A program made the translations under genes and the position numbers. DNA of 64,000 nucleotides from Guillardia theta CCMP2712. Lineage: Eukaryota; Cryptophyceae; Pyrenomonadales; Geminigeraceae. Below the pieces are notes generated by a model that saw only the letters and a list, made by a program, of their open reading frames with translations, searched no databases and had not been told where the DNA came from. This document shows, in pieces, positions 1 to 13,206 of this stretch. How positions within the stretch are numbered: position 1 is the stretch's first letter; every line of letters begins with the position of its first letter. The stretch covers positions 375,342 to 439,341 of the forward strand of contig NW_005434635.1 in NCBI RefSeq assembly GCF_000315625.1, written 5' to 3'.

Positions 1-3000
1 CTGATCCCGTCAGCACGAATTTCGCGTCTCTGGTGATGGCGATACTGAGAATCGCCTGGGAGACAAGTTAGGAAAGGAGATGGAAGGGGGGGGGGAGCAA
101 GTGGGGAAAGGGAGTGGAAGGAGCACGGAGAGGGAGAACAGAGAAGAAGATGCGAGTACAGGAGAGAATGAAGAACAAATGTCGATCGAATGACAAACAG
201 CAGCGCAAGAAGACAAAAAAAAATGGAAGGAGATCAACAACAATCCACAGCAGCAGCAGCAGCAACAACAACAACATGAGCAGCAGCAGCAGCAACAACA
301 GGAGCAGCAGCAGCAGCAACAACAACAACAGGAGCAGCAGCAGCAGCAACAACAACAGGAGCAGGAGCGCACGTGCAGCCAGACCTTATGGTGCCCCCGG
401 AAGACTTTGATGAGGGAGCCGTCGAGGATGCTCCAGACGTAGAGGTTTCCCTTGGCTCCAGCTGAGAAGAGCATCGGAGATGAGACATGCATCAGCAGCT
501 TCGTCGCCCCCTCGTGCTGCGGCACTCCATGCTCGTTCGTTCGTCGCGTCTGGTAGCAGCACGCTCGCTCGCGGCCGTTGGCTGTGGAGGATGAGTGAAG
601 ACAGTGAGAACAAGCACGCAAGTGAAGAGCAGGAACAGGAGCAAGAGCAAGAGCAGGTGCAGGTGCAGGTGCAGGTGCAGGTGCAGGTGCAGGTGCAGGT
701 GCAGGTGCAGGTGCAGGTGCAGGTGCAGGTGCAGGTGCAGGTGCAGGAGCAGGAGAGAGAAGGAGTGGGGAACAACCTATCTCCCATATCCTTACGGAGC
801 CATCCATGCTGGCGGTGATGGCGATATCGGGGTAGTACTTGGAGATGAGAATGTCTTCAACTTAGCCAACAGTCAGAGAGGAGAAGATGAGCAGATCAAA
901 GATAGAAGAGGTGGCAAGGAAAGAGCCTGGATGATGTGGAGCATTGCAAGGGACTTACTCGATGCTGTGTGCCCTGACGTGGCGAAAAGAGGAAATTTGT
1001 TGATGATCCTGGCAAAGGGTTGAGAAGGAGAAGTAGAACAAGACAAGATGTGAAGAAGGAGGGGAGAAGAAAAGAGATCATATCAAGACGGAAGAAGAGA
1101 CACATGTCAGCCAGAACAAGAAGCTAAAACATGCAGGCGAGAAAATTTGATTTCACATGTTCCCTTCCTCCCTCGTCACTCACTTTCCCGTCTGCGAGTG
1201 GAACAGGATGACCCGCCCGTTCTTGTCGCCGCTCACACAAACAGGATCAGAGGGATGGCATGCAAGAGCCGTAACGACGTCAGCATGTGCGTTCACGGGA
1301 TCATTGATACCTGAGGAACGTTAGGAAGAGAAGAGGAGGAGAGGGTCGATTGTGATCAAATTGGATAATAAATTGAATATCAAGGGCAGCGCAATCAGGC
1401 AGGACGAGAGACAAACGGAATAGAAAGAAGAAAGAAGATGAATGATTCAGGAATGCAGCAGGCTGAGGACGAGGACAAGGACAAGGACAAGGACGCAGGG
1501 GGACAGGAGGAGGTGGAGCAGCGCGGGTCCTACTGCGGAGGAGGGAGCCTGTCTTAGGGCAGAAGATCTGTGGAGGATTCGAACGTGAGCGAAACGAGTT
1601 TGACCAGCTGGAAGTAGCAGCACCCGGAGAACTCCGTCAATGCAGCCGGTGACGACAAGCTTTCCTCCTGCTCGATCGCGTCACGGCAAAAGAAAGCAGG
1701 AGGATGAAGAAGTAGATGACGACGAGGAAGAGAAGTAGCAACAAGCAGCAGGTGCGAGAGAGAAAAGGGGAGAAGACTGTCAAAGTGCTCGGTGAGCAAA
1801 CAGTGAGCAACCTGCTGCAAAACCTCCGCATGTGACAGAACCAGGATGACTGCAAGAGAAAAAAACTTCAGAAGAGAGCTTCTCCTCCCTCCCTCTCCCT
1901 CTCCCTCTCTCTCTCACCTTGTAAATACTTGCAGACAGGTGCCATAGTAGGATTGTTGGGGCTCTGCTCCACAGACAAGTCATCCTTCCTCACGCAGAAA
2001 AGAAATTTCGCTTTCCTCCCTCCCTTGAGCTGCTCGAGATCTCCCACATGAAGCAGTTGCCATCGTCTGAACCTGCATGATCCCCACAGATCAGCGACTG
2101 AACTGCCAGGACGTGACGGCGTACCAGCGAGAATGACCGATCCTCTCGGGTGCCACTCCATCCAGTTCATAGTCCCCGATCCCTCCTGCCATGGCAGGGC
2201 ATCACGTCAGACTCTTGCGAGACTTGCTGCTTGCTCCACCAGGCTCGTAACCAGCTCTCCCGTGTCTGCCATCCTTGAAGCAGTTCAACAACAGCACATG
2301 GCGGCATAGCAAGCATATACCAGACTTTGATGACTCCATCCATGGCGGCGGCGGCGATGAACCTGTCAAGCATGTCAAGACAAGAACTTTCTCCCATCCG
2401 CATGACTCACGTCCCCTCGTGACTGAAGCGGACATCTATCACAGAGTCCTGCCCTCAAACAGTCAGCAAACAATTTGATATTTTCATCTGGCATCCAGTA
2501 CCGTGAAAGTGCTGTTTTCGACTTTCATCTCCTTCAGGCCTCCTCTTTCTTTGTATTGCCATAGCGACAGACTGTCATCTCCTCCGCCACACGCAAACTT
2601 GGAGCTGTCATATGGACTTGTGCTCAGACTGTAAACCCTGTGCAAGCAAGGTCACCAGAAGAAGCTTGTGTTGCGGTACTTACGGTCCTGCTCTTGCTAT
2701 GCATGCAGCTGCATCGTCTTCGAGAGTCTTGAGGACACCAACATCGTCATCGTCGTCAGTCTCTTGCTCAACACCGTCGTCTTGCTCGTCAAACATGTCC
2801 ACCCTGTATGTGGTGTTGGGGTCCGAAGGCTCGGACCCATCCACCAACACCTTGGGAGTGACGTCAATGACGCGTCAAGGAATCGGATTCTACCAGAGAC
2901 CTCATCGGATTTCAAGAAGATGATGTCTGAGTCGTCATACATCTGCTGCAAATTTTCTCTCGAGGCCTCTTTCTTCTGCCTGTCCTCCCCGTCCTCTTCC

Positions 3001-3050
3001 TCTCCTTTCCCCCCATTACATGATTTTTCGCCTTGATCGCCTGCATGCAC
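1..3050 (-). CDS. AAMP: AAMP-like WD40-repeat protein (partial, multi-exon)
   Basis: WD40 beta-propeller protein resembling angio-associated migratory cell protein, a cytosolic scaffold also linked to ribosome biogenesis in yeast (Sqt1). Reading the minus strand, exons encode in order: an acidic N-terminal segment (about 2684-2875), a blade ending in CGGGDDSLSLWQY (2502-2637), DSVIDVRFSHEG (2411-2448), AAAAMDGVIKVW (2321-2362), WMEWHPRGSVILAG (about 2110-2165), SDDGNCFMWEI (about 2050-2090), KLVVTGCIDGVLRV (about 1600-1660), a blade near 1240-1305 and ASMDGSVRIWEIG (about 776-850). A further exon at 1-45 runs off the window. The order and WMEWHP signature match AAMP. Introns are short; the one at 2363-2410 is 48 nt. 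The acidic N-terminus changes frame near 2875, with a possible continuation to about 3050, so the start codon is unresolved. Confidence 0.8.
240..365. repeat. CAG/CAA-rich trinucleotide tract in an intron
   Basis: An imperfect (GCA)n/(CAA)n tract lies inside an intron of the AAMP-like gene. All six frames stay open across it because of its composition, so the apparent ORFs here are not genes. Confidence 0.9.
640..748. repeat. Hexanucleotide GTGCAG microsatellite in an intron
   Basis: About 15 near-perfect copies of GTGCAG on the plus strand (657-746) lie directly downstream, in gene sense, of the AAMP exon ending at about 776. They would be transcribed as a CACCTG (CTGCAC) repeat in the intron. 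Confidence 0.95.
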
Positions 3051-3429
3051 AAATCATTCAGACTGGTGACTGAAGCTTGCGCGACACATGTTAAACCAGT
3101 TTCTCCTCCTGATTCTCCTCCTCTCAGGCCCACAAAGTTGTTCACATGAAGATCCCTCCGTGTCTGCAGCAGAAGTCTCCTGTAACATGCACCATGTAAG
3201 GACGTGCAGGTAAGGACAATGTGAACAGAAGGAGGGGACAAAAACCTTAGGAGTGTATGCGCATGTAGTTCAAGGAGTTGAGAGGTAAGACCATGCTCGC
3301 ACTTGCACGTGGCTCCATGGTGCTCGAGCAGAGCACCTTGAGCAACCACGATGAAGGAGGCCCACAGGCAAAGGAGGAGAGTAGAAATTTGAATGAGCAT
3401 CATCATCATATCACGCTCTTTCTTGATCT

Positions 3430-3849
3430 ATGGAGACGCCATGGACGTCATCGCCTCAACAGCTCAACTCCGTCGCATCATCGCTCATCGCGGCTCCTCC
3501 GCCATGTTCGCCCCTTCTCCCCAACGCCCTCGTTTCTCCCGAATCCCACTGGCCGCATTGTTTCCCCCTTGTTTCCCCTCATCCCCGCTCATTCACCCCA
3601 CTCCCGAAAAAGGAGCCGACCACAGAGCCGACCATGTTCGGAACCATCCGGCAAGCGCGCATGGCGCTGATGCTGTTGAGCACGGAGACGACCGATGCTC
3701 TGATCTCTGTGGCCGAGGCCATCGACAAGACGTCAGTGGATGATCCTGCTCCTCCAGCCGTCGACCCCTCCATCACTGCAGAGGTGGCAGATGCGCAAAA
3801 GGAGGTGGACGAAGAGCAGAAGGCGCTAAAGGCGGTGTATTCAGCGTGA
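3430..3849 (+). CDS. Small hypothetical protein
   Basis: Family not recognised. The frame ends at a TGA at 3847-3849 after an alanine/glutamate-rich, probably helical segment (DAQKEVDEEQKALKAVYSA). The downstream ATG at 3634 (MFGTIRQARMALMLL...) gives about 71 residues and is the more protein-like part. Upstream, a different frame starting at about 3439 encodes a basic, serine-rich stretch that could be an organelle presequence, but I could not join the two with a convincing intron. Treat it as a possible small gene only. Confidence 0.3.
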   Translation: METPWTSSPQQLNSVASSLIAAPPPCSPLLPNALVSPESHWPHCFPLVSPHPRSFTPLPKKEPTTEPTMFGTIRQARMALMLLSTETTDALISVAEAIDKTSVDDPAPPAVDPSITAEVADAQKEVDEEQKALKAVYSA

Positions 3850-3899
3850 GCATGCGTGCTGGTTCGGTTTGAATGTGCCGTGGTGGATATATTCAGACA

Positions 3900-4950
3900 G
3901 ATTTCATCGATAAATGTTTCATGTATCACCCTGCTGCTATAGAGCCTGTCCATAACTCCCGATGCAAAAGTTCGCCCAGATCACCGGCCTTACCTTGAAG
4001 CTGCCAAGGTGACCGAAGACTTGTAGAGGTTGAGATGAGATGGACACGCATCGTGAATGATGTACGTGACATGATAGCTCCTCGTGGAGTTCGCACCCCT
4101 TGCTCTAACCGAGTCCACAAGTCGAGTTTCTCCCCCAGTCTGTAGCTTCGATCGAGCAGGAGCCACGCAAGGGACGGAAGGTACTCGGAAGGTTTGAGTG
4201 TGCCGAATCTCGATTACTGGCTGAGTGTGAGAGGAGGGGAGGAAGGGGGAATGAGAGGTACAGCGAGGGCAGATAGACGAAGACGAAAAGGGGGAGGGAG
4301 TGGAACAGGATATATAGCGTGGACGAGAAACGCTGCTTCGTTTCTTTCTTGGCTGACGGCGCCATATCTCATCGAAAGAATGAATGCTGGAGTATGTGAG
4401 ATGGAGATGAAGGCATAAGAACTACATGAAAGAGGAGATCACATGATCAAATTTACAGATATTCGCATTCATCGCAGCTTCTTGTTGCTGTTGTACATGT
4501 TCACGATACTGTGACGTCAGTGCCGGATGGCAGACTTCATGAAAAACCAACAGTTGTTTGTTGATTGAGGAACGATGGTGTTCTCAAACAGCAGATAGCC
4601 CACGATATCTCGGCCATACACGCAGTCTTGTATTGGGGTTGTCTTCTAGCCAATTTCAGATCTCGTTACACTTCGGTTCCAAAGCAACAATGGATTGGAG
4701 TAGTCCCTTCCAGCTCCTAGGAAATTCCTGCTCCCCGCCCCCTTTCCCCCTCCCCCTCGTCCCCCTGATCTCTCCGCCTCTTTCACCTCCTCTTCTCATC
4801 TCCCCTCCTCCCCAGCACGCTGATACCTCACCGACTCCGCAGTGCATCTGATTTTGACCTCTAAAGTTGGTCCTCAGACTCATACCCAGCTCCTCCCAGC
4901 AGCTCATGACATCTAACGCCTTGCTGCTCCACACCTCCCACTAGCATACC
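3900..4950. other. Intergenic, no gene recognised
   Basis: About 1 kb with no frame I recognise. It contains a C/T-rich tract at 4726-4810 just upstream of the glycosyltransferase start, and no obvious repeats. Confidence 0.6.
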
Positions 4951-4951
4951 G

Positions 4952-6313
4952 ATGTTCAGTCGAAGACAGGGGTCCCTCCTCCTGGTCTACAGCACCATCG
5001 CCATCTCCATGATAGTCTGGTACAAGTACGAACAGAGCAGAGACGTTGCCCGACTGTCAGAGCTGCCAGCGAGCTTGTTCACGGACAAGAATCGGCCCTT
5101 CAGCATCGCGTCCTCTCCTCCTCCTCGGTCCTCCCATAGCTCACGATCCTGCACAGGGGTGGATTGGAAGTCGCGCTCCTGTGCCTACCGCAACCTCTGC
5201 GGACGGGGTGATAGAGGGAGGAAGGTTCCTCTACTTCCAGCATCCGGACGACGTCTCCTCCCTCTCCTTAGACTGGGCTGTCTCCCTTCAGAGCGGACAT
5301 GGCGGCTACGGCCCTCGTTGGAGCCCCGTCACAGTCAACGGGACGGTGCCAGGGAACGCCACGTGGGTCGACCTGGGAGGGGACGCTGCTGTGTTTGTCA
5401 CGGAGTACAACTGGGCCAACCCGAGCCTGCTGGTGGCCGACTCGTTCTTCCCGTGGTATGCGCTGCTGGCGAGCTTCATGCAGTCCTCCACCTCCTCGCT
5501 CGGCATCAAGATCAGGCTGGTCAGCCCCCTCCCCTGGTCCTGCGACTGGCAGCGGAGCCACAACACTTCGTGGGCCCACTGGTGCGACAAGATCTGGAAC
5601 AAGTTCTGCCCTGGCAACGTCCCATTCATGATGACCTCTCGTCGCCTGCTCGACTTGTCCGACCTCGCAGCTCACAACCGATCCCTCCTATGCTTTCCTC
5701 GCGTCCTCGCTGGGGTCGGGCGTTGGACGGATCACTGCAGTGACTCTTACGTCCATGGGGAGAGCCAAGCATGGACCCGCAGGGCCCTGGACGACCTGGA
5801 CGTGAACGCGTACTGTAACGCGGGGCGATCCCTGCTCTACCATAATTTCCGAGAGTTTGTGCGATCCAACCTCAACATCCAGCCTTCCATCACAGCAAGA
5901 CAGGTCCTCCTGGGCAACTTCCATGTGGAGGACAACTTTCAACTGAGGTTGACAAGTTGCTGCGGTACCTGCCCTCTGTTGCCAGCCATCTGAGAGAATG
6001 GGGATTTCATCCCTTGCTTGCAGACCTCCCTAAGATGAGCTTGAAGGAACAAGTTGCTGCTGCCATGAGGAGCGAGGGATATGTCGGAGTTTGCGGGGGA
6101 GGCTCTACCTTCGTTGCCCTCTTCCTGTCACGGTTCGCTCTCTTCCTCGTTGCCTGCTCCAGCCCCAAGATCCTCGACTACGAGCTCTTGCTCAACATCG
6201 GCTTCCTGCGAGTCGAGTACCTGAACAGCCTTCCTCCCTCCCCAGCTGACTTGGCTGGTCACGTCCAAAGGCTCCTCCAGGTCTCTCAGCTTGCTAGGGG
6301 GCGTCGCCGGTGA
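4952..6313 (+). CDS. GT61-like glycosyltransferase, type II membrane protein
   Basis: Starts with a short basic segment and one hydrophobic stretch (LLLVYSTIAISMIVWY), a signal-anchor typical of Golgi/ER glycosyltransferases. Then follow CTGVDWKSRSCAYRNLC, a luminal domain with several N-glycosylation sequons, LLCFPRVLAGVG, and near the C-terminus SLKEQVAAAMRSEGYVGVCGGGS. The last two resemble conserved parts of GT61 (DUF563; EOGT and plant xylosyl/arabinosyltransferases). A 44-nt GT-AG intron at 5904-5947 joins two frames in phase. A second frame change near 5205 falls at a run of four G (GACGGGGTG) with no room for an intron. It may be a sequence error or a real frameshift. Family assignment is moderate; donor and acceptor are unknown. 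Confidence 0.6.
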
Positions 6314-6319
6314 CTCGTG

Positions 6320-6665
6320 AGTCTCGGAGGCCGCGGCGTCGCTAACTTGGAGTTCTAAATACTACTGTACCATATCATCCGCGGTCTCTCAGTCGACGGA
6401 CTCCCTCCCCGGGCCGCGGCCCGGCGGCGGGGCCCGGCCGGCGCCGCCGGCCCGAGTCGGCCGCCGGTCTCGGGGGGGCCCGCCGTTCAGAGTCAGGCCT
6501 CGTCGGGCCACGCCGGGTGCCAACGGTCAGGCCCGACCGGGAGCAGGGCCGGGACCCCGGCGGACCGGACCCGGTCCGTCTTACTTGGTAGCGGTACTAC
6601 GGTACGGTACTCCGTAGGCCGCCGGGCCGCGCCCGGCTCCGGCGGCGATCGGAGAGCGAAGGTAA
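6320..6665. repeat. GC-rich block A of a dispersed family
   Basis: Very GC-rich sequence (runs of CGGCCCGGCGGCGG) bounded on the left by AACTTGGAGTTCTAAATACT (6347) and on the right by ACTACGGTACGGTACTCCG (6597). The TACGGTAC motif recurs in the four other GC-rich blocks of the window. No coding evidence. Confidence 0.6.
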
Positions 6666-6689
6666 TAAAAGGCAGAGGAGTAGCAGGTT

Positions 6690-8897
<2,208 letters not shown>

Positions 8898-9189
8898 GAG
8901 AAGCAATGCGGAGGAAGCAGAGGAGAGGAGAGAAGTTTGATGTTGAGTGAATTCAAGTCCTTCACAACCTCCAAGCAAACATGGTCTCCTCTCTGCTGCT
9001 CTTCGGCTTGTAGCAGAATCTGAAGGATAGAGGTCAGGGAGGATAAACAGTGGGAGGGAGGGGGGCGGAGGATGGATGGATTGAGGGAGGGAGGGAGGGA
9101 GGGAGGGAGGAAGCATTGGGGTGAGTGGGGGCGGTGGAGAGAAAGGGAGGGAGGGAGATGGGGGCAGGGGAGGAGGAGGAGGGACAGTA
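8898..9189. other. Convergent intergenic spacer with GGGA repeat
   Basis: Separates the 3' ends of the protease and the PNKP-like gene. It contains a (GGGA)n tract at about 9083-9110. No gene seen. Confidence 0.7.
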
Positions 9190-10074
9190 TTACGGGATGC
9201 GAATGATTTCTCGTAGTCCTTCAGATTCTTGAGGCTCCTGGAAATCATTCTGCCGCTTGTGAGCGAGGCAAGAGCAGCAGATCAATGCAGAGAGGAAGTG
9301 AAGAGAAAAGAAGGCGAAGAGGGGGACTGGTGGGGAGGAGGAGAGGAAGAAGAAGAAGAAGAGGAAGAGGAAGAGGTAGAGGTAGAGGTAGAGGTAGAGG
9401 AAGAGCGGGGGGTGGTATACCTTAAAGTTGTGGAAGACGTGTGGAGGGATGGGTGAGATATTCGTTCGAGCCATTGAACGGATCTGCCATCAAGGAGATG
9501 AGAAGAGCAAAGGGGAGGAAGGAGCTGGTGAACGTGAAACATGGAAGGTGGAGACTTGAGGGGAGGAGGGAGGGGACGGAAGGACAGGAGGAAGGAGACG
9601 ACGCAGGGGAGGACGGAGAGGGGGACGGAGGAAGGGACCTTGTTGAGATGCAGAGCAACTTCCATCGGCGTGTCCATCCACACGCATCGAGCCTCAGCCT
9701 GCAACCGAGTGAGACGGGAGGAAGAGAACGAAAAGAAGTGGACTATCCGCCGGGAGGGGTTGGAGAGGGGGGGTGGAGGAGCAGGAGGGGCAGGAGGAGG
9801 AGCAGGGAGACAGAGGGGGGAAAGGAGTGTGTGGCAGTATAGTTGGGGATACAACCTTGTTCCTTTGAGCAAGTTGAATCCATGGTCGTCGGTCCTGCAC
9901 AGAGAAGGATTACAAAAAGAGTTACTCGCTGCTCCCTCCTCCTCGTCCTCCTCACCTCTTCTTTGGGATTGAGCTTGTCGATGACCACCGAGCTAATGAA
10001 CTAGAATTTAGCTGCTTTCCTTCCAATGATTCCCACAACCACCATCACCATCACCATCACCATCACCATCACCA

Positions 10075-10107
<33 letters not shown>

Positions 10108-13048
10108 CACCATCACCATCACTCCATCACCATCACCATCACTCCATCACCATCACCATCCCCTCTGCTTCATCTTCATCATTCCGATTCTTCCTCTCCT
10201 CACCAGCCCTCATCCAGTGCCTGCTGAGCGACTGACGCACATTTTTGCTTCGTGCCGAGCTCATCTTGGTTGACCCACTTGTATCCTCTACTCTCCATCT
10301 CTACGATTACAATCAGACGACACCAGGATCTCTCTCTCTCTCTCATCCCCTCTCCCCATCCCCCCACTCTCGCTCGCTCGCTCCCTCCCTCCCTCGCTCC
10401 TCTCCTCCCCTCGCTCTCTCGCTCCCTCCCTTCGTCTCCCTCGCCAGCTCTTCCACCTCTCCTTGCAAAGGTGGATTTGCCAGAAGCAGGGAAGCCGACC
10501 ATGATGACGACTTCCTTTGAGGAGGGAAAGTTCAAGACTGGTGTAGCCCTGCTGAGCAAGTGAGAAGGGAGGAGGAGGAGAGAGGAGGAGAAGATGACAA
10601 CAAGAGAGGACATTGACGGGAAGGATGGAGAGTGAGGGGGGGAGGACAAGAAGAGCAGAGCAGAGCGCAGGACAGGACAGGACAGGACAGGACAGGACAG
10701 GACAGAGGAGAGAGCAGCAGAGGAAGAGAGGAAAAGAAGAGAGGAGGAGGATGGAGGTGTGAGGATGGTCTGACGTTGGCTGCATCACGTCGGCAGGGTT
10801 GAAGCCAGAGAATGTGAACTCCTGGAGGCAAAAGGGAGACCATGAGCCACGAAGACAGCAGAGGGCGAAGAGGAGGAGCAGGGGGAGGAGGCAGAGGGTG
10901 AAGAGGCTGAGGAGGAGCAAGAGGAGGAGAAAGCAGAGCAGAAGGAGGAAGAGAAACAGGAGGATGAGGAGGAGGAGGAGGAGGAGGAGGAGGAGGAGGA
11001 CGGAAACGTTGCAGCGAGGAGGAGGATTTTCATGCCTCTAACGGACGTCCCATGAAGAATTCTTCCGGGGTATGGAAATCGATACCTGCATTGAGGGCAA
11101 ACTGAAAGAGGGAAATGTGAGTTTTGAAGGGAGGAACACAGCAGCGCCAAGGAGAGGAGTAGAGGAGTAGAGGAGTAGAGGAGGAGAGGAGGAGAGGAGG
11201 AGAGGAAGAGAGGAGTAGAGGAGTAGAGGAAGAGAGGAAGAGAGGAAGAGAGGAAGAGAGGAGGAGAGGGGGAGCAAGTCAAAAGGAGATAACAAGAGTA
11301 AGAGTCCGAGGAAACAAGAGGAGATAAGCATCAACACTAGCAGACTAACCTTGCGATCGCTGTCGGAAAAATCTTTCTCCCTTGCTTCAATCCATGGCCT
11401 CTCACTGTTCCTAGTTGATCAACACCTCCCTCCTCTCCTCCCCGTCAATCCAACGTACCCGAGGGGCCGACCGGCTGCGTCCCCGACGTAGAAAGAGCCT
11501 TTGACGTTGACTTCGCAGCCCTGAAGGCAAGAGATGAACGTGTGAATGTCAACGACAACGGCTCTGATCTCGCCTTGAGCTCTTTCATCTTCTCCACTGT
11601 CTTGAACCACATCCCTGCATACAGATGTTCAGTCAGGATGCTGCTCAAATATGCTTCGCCCCTCATAGCGTGCGCGCTCTTGAACGGTTCGCTAGATCGC
11701 CATCAAAGTTCAATGTGCAGCAGTCATGCATCGAATAGAGAAACATCCCCATCATCAACATCGAACTGACAACAACTTTCAGAGTGCAACGTCATCACAC
11801 CGGGAGCTGGCTTTCGGTTCTCGTCCGAGCCATAGCAGGCAAAGAAGATCAGAGGGCAGCCAAGGGCCGAGTGGATCGACGAGATCTGAGAGATCGGAAT
11901 CAACAAGGAGCACAGACCATGAGATTCTTTTACCTTATGCTCGACCCCTGCCTCGTAATCTGGATTCTTGTCGATCCTTTTCTGGTTGCTGATGATCACA
12001 ATGCAAAATCCATCCTTGACGAGCGATTGCAACTTCGGTTTGAGAATAGAAGGACGGATCAAGCACCTTCAGTCATCATCATCGTTGTCGTTTTCTTCCT
12101 CCTTCTCCCATTTAACCACCAACAGGTTTCAACACACCCCAGCCGAGTAACAACAACAAGTCCAACCCCATCTATTGTCAATGGTTGCATCATTTCCATC
12201 ATCATCTCCATCTCGATCATCTCTCTCGTCGTAACCGATTCAGCAGCCAGCATGTTATTACCAGTCGTCGAAGTTCTGAGGAAATTTCTTTCTGCTCTTT
12301 GTCCTGATCAAAGTGCCATCGAGGTCGAACGCAGCAATCTGCCATGAGCCTCTTTCAGACTTGTTTCCCGCGTCTCAACGCAGACAACAACAACCTTCTC
12401 AGCTCCTTGAAAGTCACAAGACTTCCACATGAGCAGGCTTGCTTGCTTGTCGTTGACCAGGTCCTTTGCCGTCTTCTTGGGCCCAAAGATCGGCGCTAAC
12501 TGCAACACAACAATCAAATCTCCCAGCCATGGCGCACAAGTAGACTTACTTTGACAGCCTTCTGCTGCACCCTTTCCTCCTGATCCCCCTCTTTCCCTTG
12601 ATCCTCCTCCTTCCTCCTCTTCCCACACACCTGCCATGGGCACGGGGACTTAAACAGCTCAGAATGAGGCAGCGCAGGCAACCTTGTCCGACGCGCCCTC
12701 CTCCTTGCCCTTACAAGCAGCTTCCTCTTCTACAAGGATGAAAGGGTTCCAGTCGATCCTTTCTTTCTGCTTCAAGCATGCATACAGCCACTTGACACTG
12801 ACGGCACGCACCCCCTCCTTCTGCAGCCTCCCCTCCAGCTCTGCCCCTGAGCATTCCCCGAAGCGCAGGGACAGGATCTCATCTCTCTTCTTGTCCGCTT
12901 CGCAGCACACGATATTCGCGTCTTCCCCTGCCTCCACCACCTTCCCGCCATTCTCCGCCACCTGCGCTTTGAGAATGCACTGCTGCATCGGGCCCTTACA
13001 CTGGATGATCATGCTCAGCCCATGAAACATGGCGGCGCTCTCGACCAT
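9190..13048 (-). CDS. PNKP: BRCT-domain polynucleotide kinase 3'-phosphatase (PNKP-like)
   Basis: Bifunctional DNA-end repair enzyme (3'-phosphatase plus 5'-kinase). The N-terminal exon (about 12700-13048) encodes a BRCT-like domain: [51 protein letters not shown] Lys/Glu-rich linker follows, then [11 protein letters not shown]. The phosphatase domain has [20 protein letters not shown] (about 12273-12343), [41 protein letters not shown] and [16 protein letters not shown]. The kinase has Walker [16 protein letters not shown] (about 10470-10530), [19 protein letters not shown] and ends [10 protein letters not shown]-stop (9190-9192). At least a dozen exons, with simple-sequence repeats filling several introns. 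Animal PNKP carries FHA and plant ZDP carries zinc fingers; a BRCT at this position is unusual. Start ATG 13046-13048 is the first in-frame Met before the BRCT. Confidence 0.85.
10033..10165. repeat. CACCAT hexanucleotide tract (intron)
   Basis: Imperfect (CACCAT)n array inside a PNKP intron. Its open frames reflect composition only. Confidence 0.9.
10660..10706. repeat. GGACA pentanucleotide tract (intron)
   Basis: A short array (about seven units) of the same pentamer that forms the long array at 48.8 kb, here in a PNKP intron. Confidence 0.85.
11150..11276. repeat. GAGGAGTA/GAGGAAGA tract (intron)
   Basis: Purine-rich repeats of 8-10 nt (GAGGAGTAGA variants) in the intron between the exons KDFSDSDRK and [16 protein letters not shown] of the PNKP-like gene. 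Confidence 0.8.
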
Positions 13049-13206
13049 GTCGCTCCTTCCTCCTGCTGCCGTCACTTTCGCTCCTCCTATCACTGCCACC
13101 ACCAGCATGACCACCCCCGCCATCCCCCCCCCGCCATATCCTGACTTCACTTTTTCGCCCCGACAGATTTCGGTACCCTCAGTAGCAATGGGGTAGAGGC
13201 GCCGAC
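13049..13206. promoter_or_regulatory. Divergent promoter between PNKP and GT11 genes
   Basis: Only about 158 bp separate the two start codons on opposite strands, so both core promoters must lie here or within the first coding bases. No TATA box is evident; inferred from arrangement alone. Confidence 0.45.

Noticed and set aside
2912-3409. 165-codon minus frame with a signal-peptide-like start (MLIQISTLLLCLWASFIVVA)
   Set aside because: Overlaps the acidic N-terminus of the AAMP-like gene in another frame, has no family resemblance, and ends in low-complexity sequence. Could be a real secreted protein, but support is too thin.
10033-10165. CRISPR-like or His-tag-like array (CACCAT repeats)
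   Set aside because: A simple hexanucleotide microsatellite without spacers, inside a PNKP intron.
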